Source of the DNA: Massospora cicadina
Taxonomy: Eukaryota > Entomophthoromycota > Entomophthoromycetes > Entomophthorales > Entomophthoraceae
Assembly (NCBI GenBank): GCA_022478985.1
Contig: JAKSZP010012115.1
Location: forward strand, 1 to 64,000
Reading direction: 5' to 3'
DNA: 64,000 nucleotides
The notes beneath the pieces were generated by a model. The model saw only the letters and a program-made list of their open reading frames with translations. It searched no databases and was not told where the DNA came from. Shown here one piece after another: positions 44,690 through 56,064 of this stretch. Both the position numbers and the translations under genes were made by a program. Position 1 is the first letter of the stretch. The number at the start of each line of letters is the position of its first letter.

Positions 44690-45500
44690 AAATCAAGCAT
44701 GTGTTCTTTCTGCCTTATGTTCTCAAAGCATAAGTAAAAATCATATCCTTCTGACCATAGGCCACCCCAGTGTCAAGGGGTCCTCCAACGTGATCAAGTG
44801 AGTTTATTACTGGAACGGGATAACAAAGGATGTCTTTACCTGGGTGGAATGTTGCCTCATCTGTGCACGTTCAAAGTTAGACAAAACTGGTCAGATTTGC
44901 CTCCTGCACCCTCTATAATAGGCATCAGGGCCATGTACATCTCTCTCAGGGGACTTCATCGTGGGTGTGCCAACGTCGCATTACTTTGACAAGGTCATGT
45001 TTAGGGTAGTTCGCTTCACAAAGTACGCCATATTCATCCCCTGTTTGACTTTGACTTTTTCTAAATACATGGTGCTGCTGTTTGTGGCCCATGTCTTCTC
45101 AACATTTTATGCCACAGGAATTGATCAGCGATATAGGGCCTCAGTTTTCATTAAGTTTTTGGGCCTATATCTAACGAGCTAAAAACCAATCAATATAAAT
45201 CTTTGTGTGCCATTCTCGATCTAAAGGAAGTTATAAAAACTAACGAGTCATTGGAGCAAATCCTCTAATGCTATGCCACTGCCTCTAAAGATACATGGTC
45301 AATAATTTTACCAATGGCTCAGTTTGTATTAAATAACTCCCTTAACATGTCAAGGGTGATGTAGACGATGCATAATTACTTTTTACACAACCCTGCCTTC
45401 ACCATTATATCCCAAATAAGCAAAAACATTCTGAGAGTGTAAAACTTTGTATTGTATATTTCAGAAGTTTAATCAACGGGTCTAAAGACAGCAAGTAAAC
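44690..45500 (+). pseudogene. Integrase of D
   Basis: The zinc module reads TIGHPSVKGSSNVIK, then VYYWNGITKDVFTWVECCLIC (44756-44875): His and the Cys pair are visible. The DDE core has its first Asp in SGDFIVGVP (about 44945-44972), then VRFTKYAIFI and LLFVAHVFSTF (44998-45105), aligning well with A (DRFTKFAHFI, LFVAHVFALM). The second Asp and the Glu are not seen clearly. Confidence 0.75.
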
Positions 45501-45811
45501 TCAATCAACAATGCCAAGTGGCTAACTAAAATGAAGCTAAAAGAGGTTCCAACTATCGATATGGAGACCTGATGATGTATACACAAAGAACCATCACCTT
45601 AAGGTCTCATATAAGAAGTTGGCTTAAAAATGATTTGGGCCATTCCTGGTTAGCAAATTCCTAAACAATGAATCCTTTCACTTGGAACTTCCAGAACACT
45701 ATTAAATATATATTTTCCTTCCATAAGTCATCCTTGTCCCCTTTTAAAGTCAATAAACCAGCGGAGTTGAGACCATCCTGAATGAAAGAACACCGGAAAA
45801 TGAAGTTAAAA

Positions 45812-45939
45812 AAGATCTTAGACTCATGACAAGTCAATCGCGGAGTACACTACCTAGCGGCATGGAAATAGTATAAGGTGTATGAGAACATCTAGGTTAT
45901 CTCCCAAGATTTCACCAAATGCCATGATCTGATTGTGTA
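45812..45939 (+). pseudogene. Chromodomain of D, cut by H
   Basis: One frame reads KILDS-stop-QVNRGVHYLAAWK-stop-YKVYENI-stop-VISQDF: a chromodomain with in-frame TGA and two TAG codons, the last one at the place of a conserved Trp (TGG to TAG). The domain ends shortly before the H insertion. Confidence 0.75.
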
Positions 45940-46491
45940 TGTCAGGATTCCTACCCAAATTGGAGATTCAGATGTGTCAGCCAAAGGGAATCAATCTAAA
46001 TCTGACCAAATAGCCCGATCATTTATTAGGGATAATCCCTGACAAAATAAAAAGCTCGAAAAGTCAGGGAACAACCCCAACTTATGAGGTCAACTATTAC
46101 TCCCTCAGAGCTTCCTAACCTCGAGGCCTAAACCCAATCCATGTGGCAAGTGAATCCTATTTGACTGAGATGACTATCCTGCTGCGGAATCCTCGAATTG
46201 TAATAATTATAGAGCTTAGCTTGAACTACTTGGAGAATTAACAAAAATATCCATGATCTTCCTTATATTGTAAACTATAAGAAAATAAAGCTTACTCTCT
46301 TCTTTGCTTTTTATGTCAAATCAGACTACCTCTATTAACTTAGGGCGAACATATATTTAGGATTTACCACTCCAGACATAGTATCTGGAGTAAAGACTTT
46401 CAACCAAGAAAAGCAAAAAGGTATATTCCAACGCCTAGGAGCTTTGGGTCCCCAGGCCTCAAAAAGTAAAGGATACGTGGTATCAACCCCA
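45940..46491 (+). repeat. 5' LTR of H (552 bp)
   Basis: TGTCAGGATTCC...CAACCCCA. It aligns over its full length with 52455-53004; shared blocks include 'cccaaattggagattcagatgtgtcag', 'aataaagcttactctcttctttg' and 'ggatacgtggtatcaacc' (each long block partly diverged). AATAAAG near 46285 may be the poly(A) signal. Confidence 0.85.
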
Positions 46492-46508
46492 TGGTCCCAA
46501 AAAAACTG
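46492..46508 (+). other. Primer-binding site of H
   Basis: TGGTCCCAAAAAAACTG directly after the LTR. Part of it (TTGGGACA) also survives next to the reverse-strand LTR at 53674, which supports the assignment. The tRNA is not identified. Confidence 0.55.
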
Positions 46509-46687
46509 GTTCTCCATGCCAGGTACAGCCAAGTTCACGGTAAAAATATAAAATAGATAAACAATTTACATTACAATTCAGCTTCAGAAAATGCCTTGGA
46601 TTGTGAAGCTGCCCATCTTAGTGACTGGGCAATCAATATGCACATAAAGGTACTACGGCGACCTGTGACTTTCTATTTTCCCCATTG

Positions 46688-47760
46688 ATGGAGGTGACCC
46701 TCCACACTCCATCCGCAGAGCAATATCACTTAAACTTATCAGAATTCGCTGAAGCCCTCCAGCTCCTCTTATCTGAGGTCTTTGTCCCTGGAGGGAGAGC
46801 TAATAGAAGAAGAGCTCTTGCAGTGCTAGCCCATATGATGATATTGGCTCAAAGTTCCTTGCTTGATGTAGATCAGGTTGGAGCTGGACGTACAAAACGC
46901 TATCTGAGTAACTTTGTACATCCCACCTTGTACCATCTACTCCAAGTAGCTGGGTAACACCATCAGGAATCACTCCGCCATTTGAAGTTATCAGAGAAAA
47001 TACATTTGCAGCTCCTCCAATTCTAACAATCTGCCTCAAAAGTTTAGCAGTGATAACTGAAACGCTATATTGGAAAATAATCAGCTCATTAATGAGATAC
47101 AAGACGTGTTAATCCGTCTGAATCAAAGAACAATGGTTTTCGTCTGAATGGAACTCACTAATCGTTTTAGTCAACTAGAGGTCATTATTCATATCAAGGT
47201 TGAGGATTGCAGCCCTCTAGTTACAAGCTGTAATTGATAACTTTATCACATATGTGGATGAACGCCTCCAATCATTGAATGAATTGAACTATGAAGTATG
47301 TAATAACCAGAATAGCCTCCATTTTTCAGAGCCACAAGGAGTGCCTGGTGAGCACGGACCCTCAGTTATGATGGACGTGATGGTGAATGGGACCTCCTGG
47401 TTGTGATGGACAGGATGGTGAATGAAGAGCTCTGGTCATGACATACAGGATGTGGATGGGGCCCCTGGGCCAAGAGGACCTCCGGGACCTAGTGCTGACC
47501 CAGGAATCCCTGACAAACTTCCTTCAGGCGTTAAATAAGCAAGTTGAAAACCTTGATACTCATTTGGACGCGTCGCCCATGGAGCCCAACTCACTTGGGA
47601 TGGAGTTCCACTCTCCCCTGACATTTCCCTAACCACTAATCATGAACGCCTTGAGGACTTAGCGGCCCTAATGCTGTGGTACATGGGTTGGAGTAAAAGA
47701 GTGCTCGCCACTAAGCTTCATAAACTCAAACTCTGAGATGTCACTACTACATTAAAAAAT
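46688..47760 (+). pseudogene. Coiled-coil and collagen-like protein gene of H
   Basis: ATG at 46688 opens a 90-codon frame with an Ala/Leu-rich helical domain (NLSEFAEALQLLLSEVFVPG, later DVDQVGAGRTKRYLSNFVHP). After stops, 47215-47290 is a heptad-like segment, and 47328-47520 encodes Gly-X-Y triplets spread over three frames by indels (GPPGCDGQDGE, GAPGPRGPPGPS). A second helical part follows (RLEDLAALMLWY, NEMRQLNQLVAK). The same order is found at 60247-61420. Between the 5' LTR and Gag no standard gypsy gene is expected. It may be an accessory structural protein or an N-terminal extension of Gag. No family is recognised. Confidence 0.65.
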
Positions 47761-47889
47761 GAAATGCGGCAGTTAAACCAACTTGTTGCCAAAAATTGGC
47801 TCTTAATGCTCCTCATGAACAGGTAGATTTAGTAATTGATAATATTAACAATCTATAAAGTCAATTGGATGCGCTTCATCCTCAAGCGT

Positions 47890-48663
47890 ATTCCTGAAAT
47901 ATCGCTTCTTTTTTAGGTGAAAGCGCGGTCCTGGTGTCAGATCATTTTGGTTAGCTTTCAACCCCCCAAGTGGTACATTTAGACCTTCATTCAAAGAAAA
48001 ATACATCCCTGGAGAGGGAAGCATATTCTTCTTCTTATATTGCTATAAAAGCTTTATGGAGGAAGCGACCAATCATCAATGACTTAAACAACTGACAAAC
48101 TGTCTTAGTCGCATGGCTCAAAATATTATGGTCCACCATCTAATGCATTGCTGAACTTGGACTACCGCCAAGACTGCTTGCTCTGGAAATTTATGAGCGA
48201 CTTAAATCTATCCAAATAAAAACAGACCTTCACTAGGTATAAGCTTTAATTATGGATAAACCGAAAATGAGTTTACCTATCATTTTTACCCCAAAGCTCA
48301 AACGTTTGTTTGCAGGAAATTATCTTATGGTAGATGATGCTATCACTGCCTCGTTTTTAGCATTTTAAAATATGCCTAATGTTCTACTTTATCTTAAAGC
48401 GGTGATCTAACTTGACATTCCTCCTCTATATCAAAAGAAACTATTTTGGCAATTCTTGCAAACTACATAAACCTGATTGGCCACCACTTTTTCCAACATT
48501 AAGCCTCAGCCCCAATCGTTAGCCAGTACACGCATTGATTCGCCAAAAACTGAATTACACTTCACCCATTGCAAGAGAAACAACTACAAGCAGACTTTTG
48601 TTGCGTCCTTCAACATAAGTCAGCAAAAGATCTATCAGTATAGGGCAGTAGACTTCCTAAGCT
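47890..48663 (+). pseudogene. Gag of H with decayed zinc knuckle
   Basis: The frame near 47975 reads FRPSFKEKYIP-GEGSIFF, matching EPSFKDKFTTWEGSIASV in the G1 Gag. Later FTPKLKRLFAGNYLMVDDAI (48277-48340) and a block (48477-48663) with LHFTHCKRNNYKQTF, which has the shape of a CCHC knuckle whose first Cys, His and last Cys have changed to Phe, Tyr and Phe. TGT-to-TTT and CAT-to-TAT single changes would explain it. Confidence 0.6.
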
Positions 48664-48693
48664 GACGGCAATCAAGTTCCTCAAGATTCTTGT

Positions 48694-48720
48694 TCTAGCT
48701 CTAGCTCTAGCTCTAGCTCT
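48694..48720 (+). repeat. Short hexanucleotide repeat (AGCTCT)n
   Basis: About four and a half tandem copies of CTAGCT in the Gag-protease region of H. In one frame it codes for a run of Ser. Confidence 0.85.
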
Positions 48721-48759
48721 ATTACCAGCTCTTTTTGATGTTTTGTGTTAGCTGCGCCT

Positions 48760-49560
48760 GCAGAAGTTTATGTACCTCTTTCTTTTCAAAAAAATAAAGA
48801 CCTTCAGCTTTCTTTTTTTATGTTGGTCAGTTACACAAAAAATAGCGGTCAGCTCCTCTATGGAAAGCTAAGCATTGGCAGATAAAACTTTTAAATGCAT
48901 TGAACATCCCCAAGCTTGCCCGCAGAAGAATCCTCCGTTTGCTTTGCTACAAATCCCTAATGATAGTTTACTAGCTGTTATTTCTCATTCTGGAACTTTG
49001 GTGGTTTGAGTAGAGTTAGTTGTACATAAGGCAAAAACTCCTGGGAATATTTGACACCATTTCCCCGGTTAATGTTATTTCCTCCTGACTTATTCAGAAG
49101 ATAAAAGTGGCTCCAGAAGTGATTCACAAAACCTGAATATGGTACAGCAATTAATCAGTCAACTAAGGCGATAGGAGCCTATTCTGCCTTACTCCTTCGA
49201 TCTGGGAAACTTTTAAATACTATCCACTGCCATTGTATCAGAAAACAATACTTATGAGTTGCTTATTGGGGTCCAACTGATGTGGGATTTTAACTGCATC
49301 ATCAACCACAAAGAAAAATACCTGTCACTACTATGGTATCTGTTCCCATTAATGTTCAAACTCCCTGTCCAAAGTAAAAGAGCCCCTAAAAAACGGACAC
49401 GTCTCCTCAGATACCCATCCTCCATTTGCAAGGCTAAAACAACAAGTCTTATGGGGAAAATTAAGTTACCCCCAGAGGCTGTGGATACCAAAGATGGGAT
49501 CCCTCTGTTTGCTCATCCTATCACAATATCCTCTGCTCACAAGTTATTGTGGATATGAGG
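48760..49560 (+). pseudogene. Protease region of H
   Basis: The catalytic triad is not clearly visible. 49235-49560 encodes NNTYELLIGVQLMWDFNCII, which matches the C-terminal protease loop of B1 (YTYDLLIGTQSIL), followed by a basic linker (SKRAPKKRTRLLRYPSS). So the protease is inferred from its end and from position. Confidence 0.5.
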
Positions 49561-49776
49561 ATCCAGATTATCACCCCACCTAATTAAATTTTGGAGCTAA
49601 GTGGACACCCAAACCCTTCAATGAAAGAAGCGTTGATCTGCCTGGGGGTTTGGATACTGCCTTAGGGAAATCTATCTTTATCTTATTAGGGAATTTAATG
49701 ATTCATATCCTGCAAGTCCTCTTAGCATAACCCTATCGCCTATGTAAAACTATGTCCCGCTGAGAATATTGCCAAT

Positions 49777-50770
49777 GTGAGTTGTTTTGGCTCCTTAAAA
49801 GCTTTAAGATTTGATACACTACCCACAAAAGCTCTGGTTGAAAGCAGAATTGGAGATCATCTCACATCTAATGAACGCCAGAATGTCAAAGATCTCCTTG
49901 AGGGATATGTCAATGATTTTTTCTTGGGATCAAGTAACTACGAGAAAATGTCTGGGGTAATTCACCAAATTTAGATTAAAGCTCACCCTCCATTCAAATA
50001 CCGGCCATACCAAAAATCCATAGTGGAGGAAGCTCAGGTGGCCTTATAGTTACAGAGATTGTTGAAGGCTGGTTTACTAGTGCCTCAAAAAAGTCCATGG
50101 GCTTCCCCACTCCTATTAATTTAGAAGAAGGGGGTAGTCACCGTGTTGTCATGAATTTTCGCTTAAATATATCACACAGAAAGATAATTATTCTCTGCCA
50201 TGTATAGATTATTCCTTACACTTGATGTTGGGATTCACTATTCTTTGGCTATGATCTTGCCATCAGGTATTGCAAGTCGATCTGTCACTAGAGGATTGTG
50301 AAAAATGCGCTCTCATATCAATTGAAGGATTATTTGAGCACACTAAAATGCCGCAGGGGTTATGTAACGCACCTGCTACTTTCTAACGCACCGTGGATGG
50401 ACTCTTAGGCAATTTAAACCATTCCTGTGTTCTAGTTTAACTCAATGATTTTACCTTTTTTTAACCTATAAAAAACACCTAGATCACCTCAGGCAAGACT
50501 TTCAGCGGTTATGGCAATCTTTGTTAAAACTAAAGCCGTCAAAGAACTCTTTATTTCAGAGTAAGATGGATTTTTTGGGTCATAAAGTAAAGCCGGAATA
50601 TCCTCAATGGATGACAAGGTCTTGGCCATAGCAAGGATGTCTCCCTCTTAATCCCTACGAGATTTACAAGTTTCTTAGGGATGGTGGGATATCATCAACA
50701 GTTTATTCCCCACTTTGTAGAAACCTCTAAGCCCCTAATGTGTATTTATTGATGAAAGGGATACACTTTC
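49777..50770 (+). pseudogene. Reverse transcriptase of H
   Basis: KAHPPFKYRPYQKSIVEEAQ (about 49978-50040), RLLKAGLLVPQKSPWASPLL (50055-50118) and a later palm part (CNAPATF-like, about 50365-50385) mark the RT; FLGMVGYHQQFIPHF (about 50673-50715) is the connection. Multiple stops and at least five frame changes. The blocks match B1 and C. Confidence 0.7.
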
Positions 50771-51169
50771 AGTGGAAAGTAGAGCAACAGCAAGCCTTTG
50801 ATCTTCTGAGCGTCTCTCTCCCACTCCAGTAGTTATTCATCCAAATTTTGACAACCCTTTTTCCTCTTTACTAATGCTAGCGATATAGCCATTAGGCTAT
50901 ACTATCTCAGCATGAAAAAAATTAGTGGACCATCCTATCGCCTGCTTATATCAAGACCTTAATCAGAGCTGAACGCAACTATAGCATTATGGAATGCAAA
51001 TGCTTAGCAGTCCTACTGGCTATTAAGAATTCCAACTTTTTTATATGAGAAACATTTCACCATAATTACTGACTGCTTCCTTATGATGGCTACTGAAAAT
51101 GAAGTGAGTGCAACAGAGATTAGCTCAATGGGCAGTAAAACTTTAATACTATAAATTTTTCTATTACCA
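50771..51169 (+). pseudogene. RNase H of H
   Basis: Only partly readable: FSVESRATASL-like start, FTNASDIAI (about 50865-50890) as the first block, then AERNYSIM (about 50968-50990) in place of the ERNYSVTEKE block of C. No continuous frame. Confidence 0.55.
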
Positions 51170-52445
51170 TTGACCAGGGCCCAACACAAAAATGCGTATT
51201 GCTTATCCCAGCTTCCCATAGTAACTTTAACTGACTTTGAAGAGGATCAACTCTATGACCTCCTAACACAATCGCATTTATGGAAGGACAAATCCCTGAC
51301 CCTTAAAAAGGAATTAGCAAAGAAATCGGCGAATCTTCAAGTCAAAAATGGCCAATTGTACAAACTTGTGTCCAAAAAATGGGTGCCCTATGTACAGCTT
51401 TTAACTCAAACTGGCATCATATTGGAGTACATTGGCAAGTCAACAATGAGGGATTTTGGAAAACCTAAAAAGTGGCTTAAGAATCGATGTTATTGGGAAT
51501 CAATGCTTGTTTTGATAGGATGTATTAGTGTTTTGCCTGATATGCAAAAGTTAAGCTGGACCTAATCACTAATCTCAACATCCAGTGGTTAAACCCTTGA
51601 GCCAATCCATACTATTATAATTGATGTTGTGAGAGCTCTCCCTAAAGCCTCTAATTGTCATTATTTTCTATTTCTATCTGTGGATCATTTAACTAAGTGT
51701 ATCAAAGCTTTATCTCTACCCTTAGCTTTGCAAAGGCTACCGCCACATTTTTACATAATTGGATTACCGCCAAGCATGGGTGCCTTAACATCATTCTTTA
51801 TAATAAAGGCAAAACTTCTGATTGTCGCTGTTGGAAGATTAGACGAACTGTTGGGATCCACTCAAGTATTTTTCAACCCTACATTTTGCAACCAATGGAA
51901 TGGTAGAGCGGGAAAATGGTACACTAACAGCAACCCTCCGGAAAATGGCTATAACTGGCCCCCTTCATTGACCCCATTTATTACCTAGTGCAATTCTGGC
52001 ATATAGGATCAGCTATCATCAATTAATTAAGATATCACCCTTTCAAGCGTTGTAAAGAAGGATTTATACAGATGCCTTCTAAAATGCATGCTATGCTTGA
52101 CCAACCCTTCCCTCAAATCCCCTGAAGTCACTATGCAAAGTATATCCAATGAAATTATTTGACTTCAGGCCCTGGCATCTGAGAACCTATCTGCTACAAC
52201 TAGTAGAGAAACTAATAAATATAACGATAAGCAGACCTCTTGCACACCTTCCAATTGGGTGACCTAATCTGTATACTATCATCCTGGCGGTCATGACAGC
52301 AAATTGGGAACCAACTGGTCAGGGCCTTATAAAGTCATTTATAAGCGGTGCAAAAACACTCAATTGTAGAGATCAAACAGGGCACCATAGTAAACAACAT
52401 ACATAGCTACTTTCTTCACCATTTCACCCCTACACCAAGATATAG
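51170..52445 (+). pseudogene. Integrase of H with GPY module
   Basis: 51170-51565 is an open frame carrying the zinc module (WLKNRCYWESMLVLIGCISV; one Cys kept). The core follows: IIIDVVRALPKASNCHYFLFLSVDHLTK (51610-51695; catalytic Asp present), and GMVERENGTL (about 51901-51930; catalytic Glu present). The C-terminal KLGTNWSGPYKVIYK (about 52301-52345) is a typical GPY/F module. No chromodomain follows; the frame fades into the polypurine tract. Confidence 0.8.
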
Positions 52446-52454
52446 AGGGGGGAT
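52445..52454 (+). other. Polypurine tract of H
   Basis: AGAGGGGGGAT directly before the 3' LTR. Confidence 0.65.
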
Positions 52455-53004
52455 TGTTAAGATCCCTGCCCAAATTGGAGATTCAGATGTGTCAGCTGAA
52501 GGGTATTGATCCCAAATTTGACCAAATAGCTCAAACAATTATTGGGGATAATCCTCATCGAAATTTAAAGGGCTCTCAAAGTTGGGGATAAAGACTGGCT
52601 TTTGTAAACGACTATTGCTATCAGAGCTTCCTAATTTGGGGTTTAAACCTAAAATGCGGTGAGAAAATTAAATTTGATCAAGATGATTAACCTACTGCAA
52701 AATATCAATTTGTGATAATTATAAATCTTAGCTTGGACTGCTTAAATAATTTACCACAAAACCTCCCTGATATCCCTTATATTGTATATTCTAAGCAAAT
52801 AAAGATTACTCTCTTCTTTGCCATTGTAAGTAAAACTGTTCTTCCTCTATTAACTTAGGGAAGCATATTTTAGTATTTACCACTCCAAAATAGTATCCAG
52901 AGTTGAGACTTTTTAACCAAGAAAAGCAAAATGGGTATTTCAACGCCCAGGAGCTTTGGGACCCCTGTCCTCAAAAATTAAGGGATACGTGGTATCAACC
53001 TCTA
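52455..53004 (+). repeat. 3' LTR of H (550 bp)
   Basis: TGTTAAGATCCC...AACCTCTA; the terminal CA has become TA. Pairs with 45940-46491. Confidence 0.85.
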
Positions 53005-53664
53005 TGGATCAACAGTGTAGTTCCTCACCAATAACTCCAAATCACCATAGCCTCCCCCAACCAAGACAGAAGCCATCGCAGCAATTAATTTTCCTTAATA
53101 CATAGTAACTTTTCCCTGTTACAGGCCCCAGGGTTATAGTGGACCCTGAATTTTAAAAAGGGTTGTGTGAGGGTTCTGACCACAATTATCAGGATTGATA
53201 GAATCATACTTTCATTCCAGTTAAAAAGGGGTATTAATCATTGAGCCTTTTCCTGGCTTAGATTGAAGACTATAACCATGCCCTTGACAAGAGCTAGGTG
53301 GCCAAAGTTCCCCTTAGATTGAGACCTATATAATCCCAAATCAATAGTACCTAAACTTTTTTTTAATTACTGAGCCCATATGAATTTAATTTATCTAAAA
53401 ACAATGAAATAAGTGATGATGCATGTAGCTTAATCATAATGCCTACAAATCTTTGTGTGGCCATGGCGCAAAGAAGTCACTTTAAACGCCAAGTTAGGCA
53501 TCCTCAGGGTTAATAGGTTAGCATCGTTAAGGTGTTTTGATGGGAAGATTTTCACATTATAGACAACCTCAGGTAAAGATGGAGAGATTTTTTCAGTCCT
53601 AAACATATATTAGGAGCCTCAAATTGAGGCTACAAGCAAAATATCATAGTTGACAATTCTGACT
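53005..53664 (+). mobile_element. Right part of D: tail and 3' LTR (from about 53168)
   Basis: 53005-53167 continues D after the H insertion and ends in a purine-rich stretch (AAAAAGGG). From 53168 (TGAGGGTTCT) it aligns with repeat E1 (28104-28590), so it is read as the D-family 3' LTR. It is cut at about 53664 by an H-family LTR in the opposite direction. TATA-like 'acctatataat' occurs at 53324. Confidence 0.55.
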
Positions 53665-53673
53665 GTTGGGACA

Positions 53674-54174
53674 AAGGTTGTGTTATACCACTCATCCTAT
53701 ATTTTTGAGGCCATAGACCCAAAGTTTTTGGGTGTTGGATTATAAGTTTTCCTTTTATTGGCTGAAAAGTCTTCACTAAGGATATCCTTGAATGGTAAAT
53801 CCTAAATATATTTTTTTACTGATGATGAAAGGTAGGCATGTTTTTAATGGCAAAAAGAGAGTGCAGTTTATTTGCTTAGAAACATGATTATATGGGAGAT
53901 CAGGGAGATTTTTCAGTAAATCTCCAAGCATTCCAAGCTAAGATCTATATTTATTCCCAATTGAGGATTCTGCGGCATGCTGGTCAAATATGTCAGGCAG
54001 GATTTGATCATTGCATAGATTAGGTTTGAACCCCAATATTAGGAGTTTGGGGTGAGTAATATTTGATCGCCCAAGTTGAGATTATCCCAATATTAAAAGG
54101 GCTTGAATTTAGTCATGGTTTAATGACAATAAAAGTTGTGTAATTTCATCAGGTCAGGTTTGTTTCCCTTAACA
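53674..54174 (-). repeat. H-family LTR, opposite strand, with primer-site remnant
   Basis: Its reverse complement aligns with the H LTRs over 501 bp: 'ataccac', 'ttttgagg', 'tggtaaat', 'tttatttgcttagaa', 'caagctaagat' and the end 'cttaaca'. TTGGGACA at 53666-53673 matches the H primer site on that strand, so this was the 5' LTR of an element facing left whose body is gone. It interrupts the D 3' LTR. Confidence 0.75.
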
Positions 54175-54559
54175 TAACACAAACAAATCCTTTACTTAGG
54201 TAAGAATACTGACACCTACCTTCAATAAGAACAATAAAGAACTAAGGAATCAACAAAATTGATCCTGGCGCCATCTCTAATTCCTTTTTTCATTTTTAGT
54301 ATTGTCCAATTCGAGTTATAAGCTTAGTTACAACAACCGTTGCCACTCTGCTATTTGGGTTTTTAACAAGTTTGACGCCTACTGCCCCTTCATGGGGTGG
54401 TTGTGAGAGCTTCCTGACACTTTTTGGTCACTGCTGAAGCGCCTGGGTTAGCTCCACTAACCACATAATCTCTCCAGTCACTTGTCCCCTTGGGATCTAA
54501 CCCATCACCTCACACACTCTCAAGTGGTTTTAAAATCCCCTGGTGCTTCCCCAGAGCAA

Positions 54560-56064
54560 CCTGAGCTCCAGACTTCAGGTCAAGTATGGGAACCTCTTCC
54601 TCTATGCATGTCCAGCCATCATAGAGATGGCTCAGATGGTATCTAAACCCATTGGAGTTATTGAGTTCCACCCCTTCAGGGGGTAATTTGACCTTGGCTT
54701 TTCTAGTGAAGCTAAATCCATGGTCGATAAAATGATGCTGTTTTTTATAAAAATACTCTTAACCCACTACCCACACATAATTGCTAGTAGACGTCACTCC
54801 GGTGATACGGTTTACCAGATTGCCCAACCATCTATCCTCAATAAGCTCTACCATGAGCTCCTGGATGGTTTGGTCACCTATGGAGTAATTTCATACTTCA
54901 GTTTGTGGTTCTCTTGGAGCCATCAGCCTCACAGGACCTTGTGCCTTTATGATATATGTCCCTTTCACATGATTCCCAATTTGCTATTCCCCTCTCACAC
55001 CATGATCTGTTCATTCTATGACCACTCATTCTGGCCTTTTTAGAGAATGGCTACTTTTCTTTTCCTTTAGCTTTGGGTTAGACCACTCAAGTTATAAGTG
55101 TCAATCCTTTACCACTCAATCAGTCCCTCCCCTCTTTCCTCCAGTGTTTACCCCGCCGTTGAACTACCAGAAATTTTTCATGTGGTTTAATCCTTATTAC
55201 CCCTCTTTCAACTTCTGCAGACGCAACTCCTTTGGTGGTGGCCAATATTAAACAATCAACTAGAAGGGTTCCATAAAATTATGGCTCAGGTCCCTTTCAA
55301 ATTACATTGGTTGATGGTTTGAGGGCCAACAGTCTCTGCCTTAAAAATCAGCTCTCATTGATGGCCTGTGATTACCCATCAACATTCATTAAATTCTCTT
55401 AAGTAGGTAAATGACACTGAGCAACCTTATGAAGTCAACCACAATTTTATTGGCCTGTATTCTTCCTTCAGCCTCCCAATCCTGCTCCCTGCACTGCTTC
55501 CACCCTTGACAGAGCTCCCACTTTAAAAGCTCCACCATTATCTTACCAACTAGGCAACCGCTTCCTCACCATCATTCCTAATTGTTAAGCCCTCTACACG
55601 GTCATGGAGCAGCTCATTAATGGAATTTCTTGTCCCAATTCCCGTATTAATTTCCCAAAAAAGCCTATATGAGATATTTAAAGCTTACATTTTTCAAGAT
55701 TCGCTCATGAACCAAAACTACCAAGTCATCAGGGTTCAGCCCCACTACCCCCAATCCTACAAAAAGTTGGTAAAAAATCTTCATGTGTGCCAGAGCTGCT
55801 GGAAAATGCCAAGTCTCAGCTCACTATATATCCCAAGTTGCTAACCTTGAATGCATCTTTAACAAATTCAAATTAACTTTCTTCTACCTTAATTCCCATT
55901 CCACTGACACCCCAACGCCCCTTTTCGTTGCTCTCATGCGTGTCCTCAAATATATGCAGGACGCTTTTCAGATATATGATGTGCTAATGAAAGCCTTGGC
56001 TTCCAATGGGGGTAATACCAATACCCATGACAACATCAAAAGTCCACAGGTCATCACCATCTGA
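54560..56064 (+). pseudogene. ORF1-like CCHC protein gene, copy 2
   Basis: Blocks in order: GNLFLYACPAIIEMAQMV (54589-54642), GVIEFHPFRG and FDLGFSSEAKS (54652-54725), LLDGLVTYGV (54858-54890), a zinc-knuckle remnant whose last part is GLDHSSYKCQSF (about 55072-55110; the first Cys pair has become Phe/Ser), FFMWFNPYYPSFNF (55172-55215) and a C-terminal domain with FKLTFFYLNSHSTDTPTP (55867-55920). All align with copies at 25298 and 61440. The last 94 codons are open to the TGA at 56062. Likely ORF1 of a LINE without an adjacent ORF2. Confidence 0.65.

Larger units (their letters stand above)
42560..45939 (+). mobile_element. Element D: old chromovirus, left part (split by H)
   Basis: Protease to chromodomain of a Ty3/gypsy chromovirus related to A, without its 5' LTR and Gag. 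It is cut at 45939 by element H and resumes at 53005. Coding is heavily decayed. Its left border near the inverted repeat cannot be placed within about 50 bp. Confidence 0.78.
45940..53004 (+). mobile_element. Element H: Ty3/gypsy retrotransposon with a collagen-like gene
   Basis: A 7.07 kb element: LTRs 45940-46491 and 52455-53004, primer site 46492, then a gene for a coiled-coil/collagen-like protein, Gag, protease, RT, RNase H, integrase and a polypurine tract before the 3' LTR. It lies inside D, whose tail follows on the right. No clean target duplication is seen (GTGTA versus TGGAT). The LTRs differ at roughly a fifth of positions, so the copy is old. Confidence 0.85.

Noticed and set aside
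47436..47636. Minus-strand Gly/Pro-rich frame opposite the H collagen-like region
   Set aside because: Reverse translation of Gly-Pro codons also gives Gly/Pro-rich sequence; the plus strand carries the conserved domain order.
48694..48720. Hexanucleotide repeat as a possible CRISPR or regulatory array
   Set aside because: It is a simple tandem microsatellite of about 27 bp without spacers.
54255..54290. Possible primer-binding site (TGGCGCCATCTC) near 54272
   Set aside because: No LTR end is visible before it and the downstream sequence is a LINE ORF1-like gene, not a Gag.
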